Source of the DNA: Firmicutes bacterium UBA6811
Lineage (GTDB): Bacteria > Bacillota > SHA-98 > UBA4971
Assembly (NCBI GenBank): GCA_002452295.1
Contig: DKEX01000096.1
Coordinates: 23,356-87,355, forward strand
DNA length: 64,000 nt
Direction: 5' to 3'
Below are positions 17,474 through 27,323 of the stretch, in pieces. Position 1 is the first letter of the stretch. Every line of letters begins with the position of its first letter. The notes beneath the pieces were generated by a model. The model was not told where the DNA came from. It made no database searches and was given only the letters and a program-made list of their open reading frames with translations. The translations under genes and the position numbers were made by a program.

Positions 17474-18472
17474 ATGAAAGTCGCCTTTTTCGAGGTGGAG
17501 AAGTGGGAGAAGGAGAGGTTCCGCGGCCGCCTGCGCCAGGTGGATCCGGTTTTCTTCGGCGACACCGTGCAGGAGGTGTCCCCCGGCGGCTTCAAGGACG
17601 CTGAGGGTCTCTGTATCTTCATATACTCGCACCTTACAAAGGACGTCATTGCGTCCCTGCCCAGTCTCAAGCTCATTGCCACCCGGTCAACGGGGTTCGA
17701 CCACATAGACGTGGAGGCATGCAGGAAGCGGAAGATCACCGTCGTCAACGTTCCTTACTATGGAGAGAACACCGTGGCGGAGCACACCTTCGGCCTCATC
17801 CTGTCGCTCGCCCGCAACATCCACAGGGCGTACATGCGCACCATCCACCAGGACTTCTCCCTCGAGGACCTGCAGGGCTTCGATCTCAAGGGCAAGACCA
17901 TCGGCGTCATCGGCGCTGGCAGAATAGGGCTGCACGTCATCAGGATCGCCAGGGGGTTCGGCATGGAGGCACTGGCCTACGACGTCAGGCGGGACCGGTT
18001 CATCGCCGAGATACTGGGGTTCCGGTACGTCCCCATGGACGAGCTTCTGGCGTCATCCGACGTGATCTCGCTGCACGCTCCGTACAACGAGTCCACGCAC
18101 CACATCATAGACAGGGACACGCTGGCCAGAGTCAAGCGGGGCGCGCTTCTCATAAACACCGCCCGCGGCGCGCTGGTGGACACCGAGGCCCTCCTCTGGG
18201 CGCTTGACGAGGGCGTCCTGCGCGGCGCGGGCCTGGACGTGCTCGAGGGCGAGGAGCTCATGATGGAGGAGGGATACGTCCTCCGAAAGGAATACTCAAC
18301 CGACATCCTCCGCACCTTCGTCCGCAACCAGATGCTGCTGCGGCGCGAGGACGTGGTGGTGACCCCGCACAACGCCTTCAACAGCAAGGAGGCGGCCATG
18401 CGCATCATCGAGACCACCGCCGAGAACATCGAGAGGTTCATCGCAGGGCGCCCGCAGAACGTGGTGGTGTAG
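17474..18472 (+). CDS. D-lactate dehydrogenase-like 2-hydroxyacid dehydrogenase
   Basis: A 332-residue NAD-dependent D-2-hydroxyacid dehydrogenase, most like D-lactate dehydrogenases that reduce pyruvate to D-lactate. The start MKVAFFEVEKWEKERF is typical. Seen: ATRSTGFDHIDVEAC, VPYYGENTVAEHTFGLIL, NAD-binding GVIGAGRIGLHVIRIARGFGM, the catalytic Arg in LINTARGALVDT, and the catalytic His in VVVTPHNAFNS near the end. The Shine-Dalgarno AGGGG is very close to ATG 17474. An alternative start is ATG 17438, just after TATACC, which could give a leaderless message. It is divergent from the TPP riboswitch transcript. Confidence 0.88.
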   Translation: MKVAFFEVEKWEKERFRGRLRQVDPVFFGDTVQEVSPGGFKDAEGLCIFIYSHLTKDVIASLPSLKLIATRSTGFDHIDVEACRKRKITVVNVPYYGENTVAEHTFGLILSLARNIHRAYMRTIHQDFSLEDLQGFDLKGKTIGVIGAGRIGLHVIRIARGFGMEALAYDVRRDRFIAEILGFRYVPMDELLASSDVISLHAPYNESTHHIIDRDTLARVKRGALLINTARGALVDTEALLWALDEGVLRGAGLDVLEGEELMMEEGYVLRKEYSTDILRTFVRNQMLLRREDVVVTPHNAFNSKEAAMRIIETTAENIERFIAGRPQNVVV

Positions 18473-18613
18473 GCGAAAAGCCTGAGCATAGAGGAGAGCG
18501 CCCGGAGCCTGTCGACGCGCCGGGCACGGGCCGGCCCCGTGTGGCCGGCGGGCGTCGCGCGACCGGCCGTGCGCGACCAGCCCCACACGGCTGGCCCCGC
18601 ACGGCCGGGAGGG

Positions 18614-19186
18614 TTACTGAGGCTGCGTTCGGTTCCGTGCCGTGCGATAACCGGCGATGATGTCAGCGATCTCGCCGACCGCCTGGTCAACCGACCTGTT
18701 CACGACGACGTGATCGTAGGACGGGGCGAACGCCAGCTCCTCATCGATCCGCGCAATGCGCGCCTCTAGCTCTTCCGGCTGGCACTCTCCGCGCATCGCC
18801 AGCCTTTCGTACAGCTCCCTCGCCTCGGCGGGCATTATGAAGATCGATACGCACGCAGGCCACGTCTTCACGAATTCCTGTCTACCGTACACATCGAGGA
18901 TTATCACGAAGTCCAGGTCAGACTTCATCGCCGTCGCCACGGCCGCCCTGGGCACGCCGTAGTAGTTACCATAGGTCTTCTTCCACTCGACGAGCTCGCC
19001 GGCGTTGATCATCCTGAGGAACTCCTCCCCGGACACGAAACTATAGTCTTTGCCGTCCACCTCGCCTTCGCGGGGCGCCCGCGTGGTCGCGGTGGTGAGG
19101 CGGGCGAGGTTTGGGACGCGCTGGACCAACTCGCTCACTATCGTGGTCTTGCCAGCGCCGGATGGCGCCGCGATGATGAAGATCAT
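18614..19186 (-). CDS. gmk: Guanylate kinase
   Basis: A 190-residue enzyme phosphorylating GMP to GDP with ATP. The P-loop APSGAGKTT is at residues 7-15. The GMP-binding region reads TTATTRAPREGEVDGKDYSFVSGEEFLRMI, then GELVEWKKTYGNYYGVPR. The CORE strand IILDVYGRQEFVKTWP replaces the usual DVQGA motif, which is a divergence worth noting; the RL..RGE motif is present as ERLAMRGECQPEELEARI. The start ATG (19186) follows AAGGGGGG. It is not next to the usual rpoZ/remA partners, so it may be a second, diverged guanylate kinase. Confidence 0.85.
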   Translation of the reverse strand: MIFIIAAPSGAGKTTIVSELVQRVPNLARLTTATTRAPREGEVDGKDYSFVSGEEFLRMINAGELVEWKKTYGNYYGVPRAAVATAMKSDLDFVIILDVYGRQEFVKTWPACVSIFIMPAEARELYERLAMRGECQPEELEARIARIDEELAFAPSYDHVVVNRSVDQAVGEIADIIAGYRTARNRTQPQ

Positions 19187-19296
19187 ATAGGCCCCCCTTG
19201 CAGATGGTGGTCGCTAGCGCGCGAGCCTGGGCACCTGCGCACCGTCTGCAAGAAGGAGTTTCCCTCATCCCGGCGAATTTCCTTCCAGGGTGAAAC

Positions 19297-19701
19297 ATGA
19301 TGCATGATCTCATGGAGGGCCTGTACATCACCGCGCTCGGAATGGGCGTGGTTTTCATTGGCCTTGTACTTCTTGCCGTCGCCGTCAGGGTCACCGACCT
19401 CATCCTGAACCCTCGCAGGGCGCGATGGCCCGCGGCCGGTGGCGTCGTGCCCGCAGCCCGGGCGGTCGCACCTGCGCCCGCCCGCACGGCCGGCGCGGTT
19501 GACGATGAGCTTGTGGCGGCCATCACGGCATGCATGGCGTGTGTCGTGGATGAGCGGGGGGCGGGGGAGGTTAAGCACGTCGGCCTCACGGCCTCGCTCG
19601 TGGCTGCGATAACGGCGGCCATCGTCGCCCGCGAAGAGGCAGGCGGGGGGCCCGGGGCGGGATACATGAGTATCAGGGTACAGAAAGGAGCTCTCGGATG
19701 A
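19297..19701 (+). CDS. oadG: Oxaloacetate decarboxylase gamma chain (OadG family)
   Basis: A 134-residue small membrane subunit of a sodium-pumping decarboxylase. One N-terminal helix (LYITALGMGVVFIGLVLLAVAVRV) carries the family GMG-VF-GL pattern. An Ala/Pro-rich linker leads to a short conserved-looking segment DELVAAITACMAC and LTASLVAAITAAIVA. OadG anchors and assembles the alpha and beta subunits. It begins a four-gene operon; its stop overlaps the start of the biotin carrier gene at 19698. Confidence 0.85.
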   Translation: MMHDLMEGLYITALGMGVVFIGLVLLAVAVRVTDLILNPRRARWPAAGGVVPAARAVAPAPARTAGAVDDELVAAITACMACVVDERGAGEVKHVGLTASLVAAITAAIVAREEAGGGPGAGYMSIRVQKGALG

Positions 19702-20243
19702 GGAAGTTCAAGGTTGTCGTCAACGGAAGGGAGTACGACGTCGAAGTGGTGGAGGTATCCGAAACCACGGAGCCTGCGGCTAATGCAGGGCAGCACCCGG
19801 TCGCGGCGGTCGGCACGGACGGGGTCGGAGTGGCCGCCGCCGGGCCTGGAGTGCCCCAGCGGGTTGCACCTGCGCCCACGCCCGTGCTTATGCCTGCACC
19901 TGAGCCGGCACCGAAGCCTGCTACTGCTCCTCCTGCTGTTCCTGCTGCTGCAGGCGCCGGGGGGGCCATGCCATCGGGAGCGCCGGCAGTGCGGGCGGGA
20001 GCGCTGCCAGATGCGTCGGTCAAGAAGGTGGAGGCGCCGCTGGCTGGCACGATACTGTCGGTCCGGGCCGCGGAGGGAGACCGCGTCAAGGTCGGAGACG
20101 TGCTCGTGACCCTCGAGGCCCTCAAGCTCGAGAACGAGATCGCCTCGCCACACTCTGGAGTCGTGCGCTCCGTTAATGTGAAGCCCGGCGATTCCGTGCA
20201 CGCCGGGGCGCTGCTGGTGACCGTTGAAGAGACCGGGTCATAG
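19698..20243 (+). CDS. Biotin carrier protein of the decarboxylase
   Basis: A 181-residue biotin/lipoyl attachment protein. An N-terminal segment (MRKFKVVVNGREYDVEVVEV) is followed by a long Ala/Pro linker (about residues 50-110) and a C-terminal biotinyl domain: APLAGTILSVRAAEGDRVKVGDVLVTLEALKLENEI. The biotinylated lysine lies in A-L-K-L instead of the common A-M-K-M, a tolerated variation. It carries CO2 from the alpha subunit to the membrane beta subunit. The start overlaps oadG. The linker has the six-base-periodic composition seen in other genes here. Confidence 0.9.
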   Translation: MRKFKVVVNGREYDVEVVEVSETTEPAANAGQHPVAAVGTDGVGVAAAGPGVPQRVAPAPTPVLMPAPEPAPKPATAPPAVPAAAGAGGAMPSGAPAVRAGALPDASVKKVEAPLAGTILSVRAAEGDRVKVGDVLVTLEALKLENEIASPHSGVVRSVNVKPGDSVHAGALLVTVEETGS

Positions 20244-20250
20244 ATGAGGG

Positions 20251-21372
20251 ATGCTGCACATGCTTTCGAAGGTCGGCGAGTTCATCGCGTCTACCGGGTT
20301 TGCGCGCCTCTCGCTCCCGGAGATCGTCATGATAGCCGTGGCGGGCACCCTGTTCTACCTTGCTATCAGGAAAAGGTACGAGCCCCTGCTGCTTGTCCCG
20401 ATAGGCTTCGGGATGCTCCTCGCGAACCTTCCCGGGGCCGGCCTCATGGAGAGCGGAGGTTTGCTTCACCATCTGTACCAGGGTGTCAAGCTGGGGATTT
20501 ATCCGCCGCTCATCTTCCTCGGGATCGGAGCGCTCACTGACTTCGGCCCCCTGATCGCAAACCCCTTCAGCATGCTCCTTGGCGCCGCAGCGCAGATAGG
20601 CATATTTACCACCTTTCTCGGTGCCATCAAGCTGGGCTTCGCCCTGCCGGAGGCGGCGTCCATCGGCATCATCGGCGGGGCCGATGGCCCGACAGCCATC
20701 TTTCTCACGTCGAAGCTGGCTCCGCACCTTCTGGGACCGGTAGCCGTGGCGGCCTACTCGTACATGGCGCTCGTTCCAATCATCCAGCCGCCCATCATGA
20801 AGGCACTGACCACGCCCGCGGAGAGGCGCGTGGCAATGCAACAGCTCAGGCCCGTATCAAAGCGCGAGAGGATCGTCTTCCCGATAGTCGTGTCCGTGCT
20901 TGCCATTCTCCTCGTGCCTTCCGCCGGCGCGCTCATCGGCTCCCTGATGCTGGGCAATCTCCTCCGCGAGTGCGGCGTCACGGACAGGCTGTCAAAGACA
21001 GCGCAGAACGAGCTCATCAACATGGTCACCATATTCCTGGGGGTCACCGTGGGCGCGACGGCGAGCGCCGAAGCGTTCCTGCGTGCCGAAACCCTGGAGA
21101 TCCTGACCCTCGGTCTTGTAGCTTTCGCGGCAAGCACGGCGGGGGGAGTGCTCTTCGGCAAGCTCATGTGCACCGCGACGCGCGGCAGGGTGAATCCTTT
21201 GATAGGCTCGGCCGGGGTGTCGGCGGTGCCCATGGCGGCACGCGTTTCGCAGAAGGTGGGCCAGGAGGCGGACCCGGGGAACTTCCTGCTCATGCACGCC
21301 ATGGGCCCGAACGTGGCGGGGGTCATAGGCTCCGCCCTGGCCGCAGGCGTGTTGCTCGCCGTTCTGGGATGA
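20251..21372 (+). CDS. oadB: Oxaloacetate decarboxylase beta chain, sodium pump subunit
   Basis: A 373-residue protein with about nine to eleven membrane segments that decarboxylates carboxybiotin and exports sodium. Family hallmarks are present: [37 protein letters not shown], the functionally essential Asp in [44 protein letters not shown], and [22 protein letters not shown]. It follows the biotin carrier by seven bases and precedes the alpha subunit by about 90. Confidence 0.95.
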   Translation: MLHMLSKVGEFIASTGFARLSLPEIVMIAVAGTLFYLAIRKRYEPLLLVPIGFGMLLANLPGAGLMESGGLLHHLYQGVKLGIYPPLIFLGIGALTDFGPLIANPFSMLLGAAAQIGIFTTFLGAIKLGFALPEAASIGIIGGADGPTAIFLTSKLAPHLLGPVAVAAYSYMALVPIIQPPIMKALTTPAERRVAMQQLRPVSKRERIVFPIVVSVLAILLVPSAGALIGSLMLGNLLRECGVTDRLSKTAQNELINMVTIFLGVTVGATASAEAFLRAETLEILTLGLVAFAASTAGGVLFGKLMCTATRGRVNPLIGSAGVSAVPMAARVSQKVGQEADPGNFLLMHAMGPNVAGVIGSALAAGVLLAVLG

Positions 21373-21464
21373 GCGTTTGCCTGGCACCGTTTTCCGCCGC
21401 CCGTCACAGGGCGTTTTACCGCCCATCACACGGCGGGCCAAAACCGATTGAGGGGGTTGTTGAC

Positions 21465-22859
21465 ATGCGCGAGATTCCCGTCGGGGGCGCAGCAAGCCGC
21501 CAGGCTGCCGCAAGGCGTGTCACGATCACGGAGACAGCGTTCCGCGACGCCCACCAGTCGCTCCTTGCGACCAGGATGAAGACCGACGACATGCTGGCGA
21601 TAGCCGAGAAGGTCGATGAAGTCGGCTATTTCTCTCTGGAGGTGTGGGGCGGAGCGACATTCGACACGTGCCTGCGCTACCTCGATGAGGACCCTTGGGA
21701 CCGGCTCCGGGCGCTGAAGGCGAGGATCAGGAAGACGCCCCTTCAGATGCTGCTCCGGGGCCAGAATCTGGTGGGATACCACCACTACCCCGACGATGTG
21801 GTAGACGCGTTCGTCACGCATGCCGTCGAGTGTGGCATAGACATCATGCGCATCTTCGACGCGCTCAATGACGTGCGAAACATGGAGAAGCCCATGGAGG
21901 CGGCGAAGAGGGAGGGGGCACGCGTGCAAGCGTGCGTCGTGTACACGCTGAGCCCCGTCCACGACATCGAGCATTATGTCACCACCTCGAAAACCCTCGA
22001 GAACATGGGCGCCGACTCCGTATGCATCAAGGACATGGCCGGTCTCATCGCGCCGTACGCCGCGTATGACCTGGTCAGGCGGATGAAGGAGACGCTTTCG
22101 GTGCCGGTTCAGCTTCACAGCCACTACACCAGCGGGATGGCGTCCATGGCTTACCTCAAGGCGATCGAGGCAGGCGTGGACTGCGTGGACACGGCCATCT
22201 CCGCGCTTGCCCTCGGCACGAGTCAGCCTCCGACCGAGACAATGGTGGCGGCACTGCGAGGCACGCCATACGACACCATGCTGGACCTCGGGGCGCTTGC
22301 GGAGATCAACGCCCACTTCGCCCGCATAAAGCCGAATTACCAGAAGGTGGCCGCTCCCGTCATCGTCAACGCCGAGGCGCTTCGCTGGCAGATCCCCGGA
22401 GGCATGCTCTCGAACCTGCGCGCCCAGCTCTCGAGCCAGGGCATGCTGGACAAGCTCGACGCGGTGCTCGCCGAGGTGCCGAGGGTCCGCGAGGAGATGG
22501 GGTACCCGCCTCTCGTCACCCCGATGAGCCAGATAGTTGGCACGCAGGCGGTGCTCAACGTGGCGACGGGCGAGAGGTATGGCGTGAAGTCGCGCGAGAT
22601 CAAGGATTACGTGCGAGGGCTTTATGGAAGGCCGCCCGCTCCCATCTCGGACGAGGTTCGGAAGATGGTCATCGGGGATGAGGAGGTCGTCACGATAAGA
22701 CCCGCCGACCTCCTGGAGCCGGAACTCGAGAAAGCGCGCGAGGCGGTGAAGGACTACACCGAGAAGGACGAGGACGTGCTGACCTACATCATGTTCCCCG
22801 AGGTCGCGATGGATTTCTTCCGGAAGCGGGCGGGGAAGGGCGACGGGAGTCCCGTCTGA
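21465..22859 (+). CDS. oadA: Oxaloacetate decarboxylase alpha (carboxyltransferase) subunit
   Basis: A 464-residue carboxyltransferase that moves CO2 from oxaloacetate to biotin. The start ATG 21465 lies eight bases after GAGGGGG. The metal-binding TIM barrel shows TETAFRDAHQSLLATRM, VWGGATFDTCLRYLDEDPW, MLLRGQNLVGYHHYPDDVV, IMRIFDALNDVRN, VCIKDMAGL, and QLHSHYTSGMA (metal-binding His-x-His). It ends after the conserved carboxyltransferase C-terminal domain with no biotin domain of its own, which fits the separate carrier gene. Pyruvate carboxylase subunit B or a methylmalonyl-CoA carboxyltransferase are close relatives; the oadG/oadB neighbours favour decarboxylase. Confidence 0.93.
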   Translation: MREIPVGGAASRQAAARRVTITETAFRDAHQSLLATRMKTDDMLAIAEKVDEVGYFSLEVWGGATFDTCLRYLDEDPWDRLRALKARIRKTPLQMLLRGQNLVGYHHYPDDVVDAFVTHAVECGIDIMRIFDALNDVRNMEKPMEAAKREGARVQACVVYTLSPVHDIEHYVTTSKTLENMGADSVCIKDMAGLIAPYAAYDLVRRMKETLSVPVQLHSHYTSGMASMAYLKAIEAGVDCVDTAISALALGTSQPPTETMVAALRGTPYDTMLDLGALAEINAHFARIKPNYQKVAAPVIVNAEALRWQIPGGMLSNLRAQLSSQGMLDKLDAVLAEVPRVREEMGYPPLVTPMSQIVGTQAVLNVATGERYGVKSREIKDYVRGLYGRPPAPISDEVRKMVIGDEEVVTIRPADLLEPELEKAREAVKDYTEKDEDVLTYIMFPEVAMDFFRKRAGKGDGSPV

Positions 22860-22887
22860 TTGCCCAGGCGATCTCAGAGGGGAGCGA

Positions 22888-24705
22888 GTGCTAATGTGGG
22901 AAATCGCCGGACGCCGACCTCTCCACGAGGTTAGCCGCGAGCTCGTGGCGACCGCCATGGGGCGGGAGCCTGCGGACGTGGTCATCCGCGGGGCGCATCT
23001 GGTGAACGTGAACACCGCCGAGATCCACGACGGCGTGGACGTCGCGGTGCGTCTCGGCCGGGTGGCTCTGGTTGGGGACGCATCGCGTTGCGTAGGCGAT
23101 GGCACGCGCATCATCGAATCTGGCCAGTTCTACCTGGCCCCCGGGTTCATTGACGGGCACGTCCACGTCGAGAGCAGCATGGTCACTGTGGGCGAGTTCG
23201 CGAGGGCCGTCGTGCCCTGCGGCACCACGGCAATATTCATGGACCCGCACGAGATCGCGAACGTGCTGGGCGTGGAGGGCGTTCGCCTCATGCTCGAGGA
23301 GGGGCGGGGCCTGCCGCTCAAGGTCTTCGCCACGATGCCGTCGTGCGTTCCGGCAGCGCCCGGGTTCGAAGACGCTGGCGCCGCCATCGGGCCCGACGAC
23401 ATCCGGGAGGCTATGACATGGCCCGGGGTGGCGGGTCTCGGTGAGATGATGAACTTCCCGGGAGTGCTCGCTGGCGACGAGGCCGTCCACAGGGAGATCG
23501 AGGAGACCCTGAAGGCAGGCAAGGTCGTCACCGGACACTACTCCGTCCCGGACACGGGGCCAGACCTTTCGGCGTACGTGGCAGCGGGGGTCGCATCGGA
23601 TCATGAGTCCACGCGCCCGGAGGATGCCCTTGCCAAGCTGCGCCTGGGCATGTACGCAAAGCTGCGCGAGGGATCGGCGTGGCGGGACATCAAGGCCACC
23701 ATGAAGAGCTACACCGAGACCGCGATAGACCCCAGGCACATCGTGCTCGTGACAGACGATGCGCATCCAGACACCCTCATCTCCCTGGGGCACGTGAACC
23801 ACGTGGTGAGGCGGGCCATAGAGGAGGGGGTGCCGCCGGTGCGGGCTATCCAGATGGCCACCATCAACGTGGCAGAGTGCTTCAGGATGAGCCAGGACAT
23901 CGGCAGCATCGCGCCGGGCAGGGCGGCGGACATCCTTTTCATCCGAGATCTCGCAGACCCGCGCCCCGAGATGGTGATGGCCGACGGCAAGATCGCGGCC
24001 GAGGGCGGGCGAATGGCCGTCGATATCCCGGCATTCAGATACCCTGAGGCCGCGACGCGCTCCGTGCGCCTTGCCAGGCGCCTCGAGGCCGGGGACTTCC
24101 GCATCAAGGCCCCGGGCGGGGGCGGCGGGGCCGGGCGCGCCGCCCGCGTGCGGGTCATCGAGGTCATCGAGGGCAGCGCCGTAACAAGGCATGTGGAGAT
24201 CGATCTTCCGGTTGATGATGCCGGCGAGGTGGGCGCGTCGCGCGAAAAGGACGTGGCGAAGGTCGCGGTCATAGAGCGCCACAGGGCGTCGAGGAGCATG
24301 GCCGTGGGCCTCGTGCGTGGTTTCGGGCTCGCGGATGGGGCCGTCGCGTCCACGGTGGCCCACGACAGCCACAACCTCCTCGTGGTGGGCATGGACAGTC
24401 GCGACATGGCCGTGGCCGCCAACGCCCTTGCAGATGCGGGCGGCGGGATGGTGGCAGTGCGGGGCGGCGAGGTGCTCGCCATCCTGCCCCTGCCCATCGC
24501 GGGCCTTATGTCTGACGAGCCGGTGGAGAGGGTCAAGGCCGGGGTCGAGGACCTCGCTCGGGCCTGGAGGATGCTGGGCTGCACCATGGCCTCGCCTTTC
24601 ATGACCATGGCGCTAGTTGCTCTGCCCGTAATCCCCGAGCTTCGCATTACCAACCGGGGGATCGTTGACGTGCTCCGGTTCAGGTTCGTGGACCTGTTCG
24701 TGTAG
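22888..24705 (+). CDS. ade: Adenine deaminase
   Basis: A 605-residue amidohydrolase converting adenine to hypoxanthine and ammonia for purine salvage. Metal-site motif GFIDGHVHVESSMV, FMDPHEIANVLG, GLGEMMNFPGVL, GHYSVPDTG-like VTGHYSVP, SDHEST, VTDDAHPD, and the C-terminal domain with TVAHDSHNLLVVG and LPLPIAGLMSDEP all match AdeC. GTG 22888 lies close to AGAGGGGAG; ATG 22894 is an equally good start. It is 28 bp after oadA, so it may share that transcript. Confidence 0.95.
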   Translation: MLMWEIAGRRPLHEVSRELVATAMGREPADVVIRGAHLVNVNTAEIHDGVDVAVRLGRVALVGDASRCVGDGTRIIESGQFYLAPGFIDGHVHVESSMVTVGEFARAVVPCGTTAIFMDPHEIANVLGVEGVRLMLEEGRGLPLKVFATMPSCVPAAPGFEDAGAAIGPDDIREAMTWPGVAGLGEMMNFPGVLAGDEAVHREIEETLKAGKVVTGHYSVPDTGPDLSAYVAAGVASDHESTRPEDALAKLRLGMYAKLREGSAWRDIKATMKSYTETAIDPRHIVLVTDDAHPDTLISLGHVNHVVRRAIEEGVPPVRAIQMATINVAECFRMSQDIGSIAPGRAADILFIRDLADPRPEMVMADGKIAAEGGRMAVDIPAFRYPEAATRSVRLARRLEAGDFRIKAPGGGGGAGRAARVRVIEVIEGSAVTRHVEIDLPVDDAGEVGASREKDVAKVAVIERHRASRSMAVGLVRGFGLADGAVASTVAHDSHNLLVVGMDSRDMAVAANALADAGGGMVAVRGGEVLAILPLPIAGLMSDEPVERVKAGVEDLARAWRMLGCTMASPFMTMALVALPVIPELRITNRGIVDVLRFRFVDLFV

Positions 24706-24875
24706 GGCGTGGCGCAGGGCGGGAAGGGAGACGGCCATGCGCCACGAAAGAGCATCCAACCGGCCGGGATGACCGGTTTGAAATGAGCACCGGCAGGTGC
24801 GCGAGGTCGACGAAGCCAGGTGGTGAAAGGCCACCCGGCTTTCAACGCATCGTCTCTGTTCCGGAGGCTGCTCCC

Positions 24876-25571
24876 CTACTGCGGCATCTGGAACATCCCC
24901 GAGAACTGGCTGCCGAGGTGCACGCCGCCCGCTGATATGCCCACGATGATCAGCCAGAGCACCAGCGTTGCCACGAAGGACTTCGGCGGTTTGACGTTCC
25001 ACAGCCTGGCGAGGGCTATGGTGCTCAGTGCTATATAGATGAGGCCGAACACGTTTACGCTGTTCAGCACGACCCCGAGCGGCGTGGCCGCCTGTTCAGG
25101 AGAAAGGCCCATCCCGAGGCCAAGCGTGACCGCGTGCCCCGTGGTGACCATGGCGACGGCCGTGACGATGCCGGCGAGCACCTGCGTGACGTTAAGGTAA
25201 CCTGAGACGGCCAGGCTCTGGAAGAACGTCGCTCTCGCGCCGAGGAGCGACCCCACGCCCATGAACACCAGGGCGCGAATGGGCCACCAGATGAACAGGC
25301 TGATAAGCGCCCCGATGACGCCGCTCGCCACTATAACGGCGTGGGGAGGCATGGGGACTCCCGCCGGAGTTGTCTCCGGGAGGCTGCCGAGGGTTGAAAG
25401 GACGGTCACGACTGCGAGTGCCCCGCTGATGAGGATGAAGATCACCGGCCCCGCGGCGTCAGGCTTGCGGACTATGTCGTCGAACGTGGCGCCAGGGTCG
25501 ATGATCGCACCCGCCATGCGCGCGATAAGGCCTTTCCGGGGCTCGACACCACCATTTGTCATGTCAAACAT
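24876..25571 (-). CDS. YIP1 family integral membrane protein
   Basis: A 231-residue protein with five hydrophobic segments and the YIP1 pattern near the N-terminus (IIDPGATFDDIVRKPDAAGPVIFILISGAL). A conserved-looking middle (FIWWPIRALVFMGVGSLLGARATFFQSLAVSGYLNVTQVL) matches the family. Function unknown. It is divergent from the MacA/MacB-type exporter operon. It is a paralogue, not a copy, of the gene at 6396-7001. Confidence 0.78.
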   Translation of the reverse strand: MFDMTNGGVEPRKGLIARMAGAIIDPGATFDDIVRKPDAAGPVIFILISGALAVVTVLSTLGSLPETTPAGVPMPPHAVIVASGVIGALISLFIWWPIRALVFMGVGSLLGARATFFQSLAVSGYLNVTQVLAGIVTAVAMVTTGHAVTLGLGMGLSPEQAATPLGVVLNSVNVFGLIYIALSTIALARLWNVKPPKSFVATLVLWLIIVGISAGGVHLGSQFSGMFQMPQ

Positions 25572-25862
25572 CTCTCCCTTGCTTCCGGCTGGCCGATGTG
25601 CGGCCTACACTTGCAATGTATTCCTCGAAAGCCGAACTCTTTCCTTCATGTTTGACGCTACCTGCCCCTCGCTTATTCGAACCATTTGCAGGCCTCAAGC
25701 CCGCGCCTGATAGCGGGCGTTAAGAGTCCTTTTCGAGGTCGCGGGGCAGGTGCGCAGGATGTGAGAGGTCAGGGGAGAAGACAACATCATGCGCGGCGAA
25801 TAAGTTCGGAAGGGGCGTCGTCAAAACACAATGGGTAAACGGCGCTGGCCGAAGGGAGTGTC

Positions 25863-27323
25863 TTGAGGTTGTCAGGCAAGCGAAAAACGATCCTGGTTGT
25901 GGTGGGCCTCGTGGCGATCGTGGTTGCAACGATAGTTAGCAGCAAGATCGTGGGCGGGAGGAAGCCCAGCTACACAGTGGACACCGTCAAGGTGGAGCCC
26001 AGGGAGCTTCGGGTAACCGTGTCGGCGCCGGGCACGGTCGAGCCCATCTCCACAGTGGAAGCAAGGGCCCGGGTGACCGGGCGCGTGGCGGATGTCCTGG
26101 TGAAAGAGGGCGACGTGGTGAGAGAGAGGCAGGAGATCGCCCGGCTCGACCAGTCGGATATCCTCGCCCGACTGCAGCAGGCGAAAGCGGCCGTGGCATC
26201 CGCCGAGGCGGACCTCGCACAGCTTGGTGGCCCGACCTTCGGGGAAGCGGAGAAGCCCCTTGAAGAGCAGCAAGCCGAGGCGCAGCTTGCCGCCGCGAGG
26301 GCCCGGCTGGCCGAAACGAAGCGCGGGCCGTCCGAGGCCCAGGTGGCCCAGGCCCAGGCCCAGCTCACCCAGGCAGAGACCGCCCTTACGGATGCCGAGA
26401 GGAACCTCGAGGCGATGGAGGCCCTCTATAAGGAGGGGGCGGTGGCAAAGGCAGCGGTCGACGAGGCGAGGGCGAGGCTGACCAACGCGAGGGCAGGGCA
26501 CGAATCGGCGAGAAAGCAGTATGAGACGCTGCTTGCATCGCCCACCAGCGAGCAGGTGAAGATGGCCGAAGCCCAGGTGAGGGAGGCCGAGATCGCCCTC
26601 GCCATGGCGCGTGAGCGCGAAGTCTCGAAACACAAGGCCAGGCAGGCCGCAAGAGCCCGTCTCGAGCAGGCCAAGGGGAACCTGTCTCTCACCTGGGCCG
26701 AGCTTGCCGGCGCGTCCATCACCGCGCCTGCCGCTGGAACCGTGATAAGCGTGCCTGTCAAGAGGGGAGCCGTGGTGACCGACGGGATGCCGGTGGCGAC
26801 CCTGGCGCGGCCAGGCGGCGTGAGGGTGAGGGCGCGTGTAGACGAGACCGACATCGTCGCGGTTGTTGCCGAGGGCCACCAGGTTACCTTCACCACGGAT
26901 GCCATCGCCGGCACTGAGTTTACCGGCAAGGTCGCCGAGATCGCTCCCGCCGCGGTCGCCGACGGCACCATTCCCAGGTTTTCGGTGCTCATCGATGTGG
27001 ACGGCGCCCCGGCACAGCTTCTGCCCGGGATGAGCGCCGATGTGGAGATCGTGACCTACGCGAACCCGAACGCCCTCATTGTCCCGCTCCAGGCGATCCT
27101 GGAGCGGGACGGGAAGAAGGTCGTGTTCGTGCTAGACGCTGAAACCTCTACTGCGAAGACGGTCCAGGTAGCGATCGGCCGGGAGAGCCTCATGGATGCC
27201 GAGGTGCTGGAGGGGCTCAGGGCGGGCGATGAGGTGGTGGTCGGGGATGCGGCGGTCCTCAAGAAGCTGGAGGACAACGACCTCGTGAAGCGCAGCGAGC
27301 AGAAGAAGGGTGAGAAGAAGTGA
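25863..27323 (+). CDS. HlyD/MacA-type efflux periplasmic adaptor subunit
   Basis: A 486-residue membrane fusion protein starting at TTG 25863 after GAAGGGA. An N-terminal signal anchor ([17 protein letters not shown]) leads to a split biotinyl-lipoyl domain ([34 protein letters not shown] ... [19 protein letters not shown]), interrupted by a roughly 200-residue, Ala/Gln/Glu-rich alpha hairpin with repeated AEAQL-like segments. Beta-barrel and membrane-proximal domains follow. In Gram-positives such proteins pair with MacB-like exporters without an outer membrane channel. Its stop overlaps the ATPase gene start. Confidence 0.9.
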   Translation: MRLSGKRKTILVVVGLVAIVVATIVSSKIVGGRKPSYTVDTVKVEPRELRVTVSAPGTVEPISTVEARARVTGRVADVLVKEGDVVRERQEIARLDQSDILARLQQAKAAVASAEADLAQLGGPTFGEAEKPLEEQQAEAQLAAARARLAETKRGPSEAQVAQAQAQLTQAETALTDAERNLEAMEALYKEGAVAKAAVDEARARLTNARAGHESARKQYETLLASPTSEQVKMAEAQVREAEIALAMAREREVSKHKARQAARARLEQAKGNLSLTWAELAGASITAPAAGTVISVPVKRGAVVTDGMPVATLARPGGVRVRARVDETDIVAVVAEGHQVTFTTDAIAGTEFTGKVAEIAPAAVADGTIPRFSVLIDVDGAPAQLLPGMSADVEIVTYANPNALIVPLQAILERDGKKVVFVLDAETSTAKTVQVAIGRESLMDAEVLEGLRAGDEVVVGDAAVLKKLEDNDLVKRSEQKKGEKK

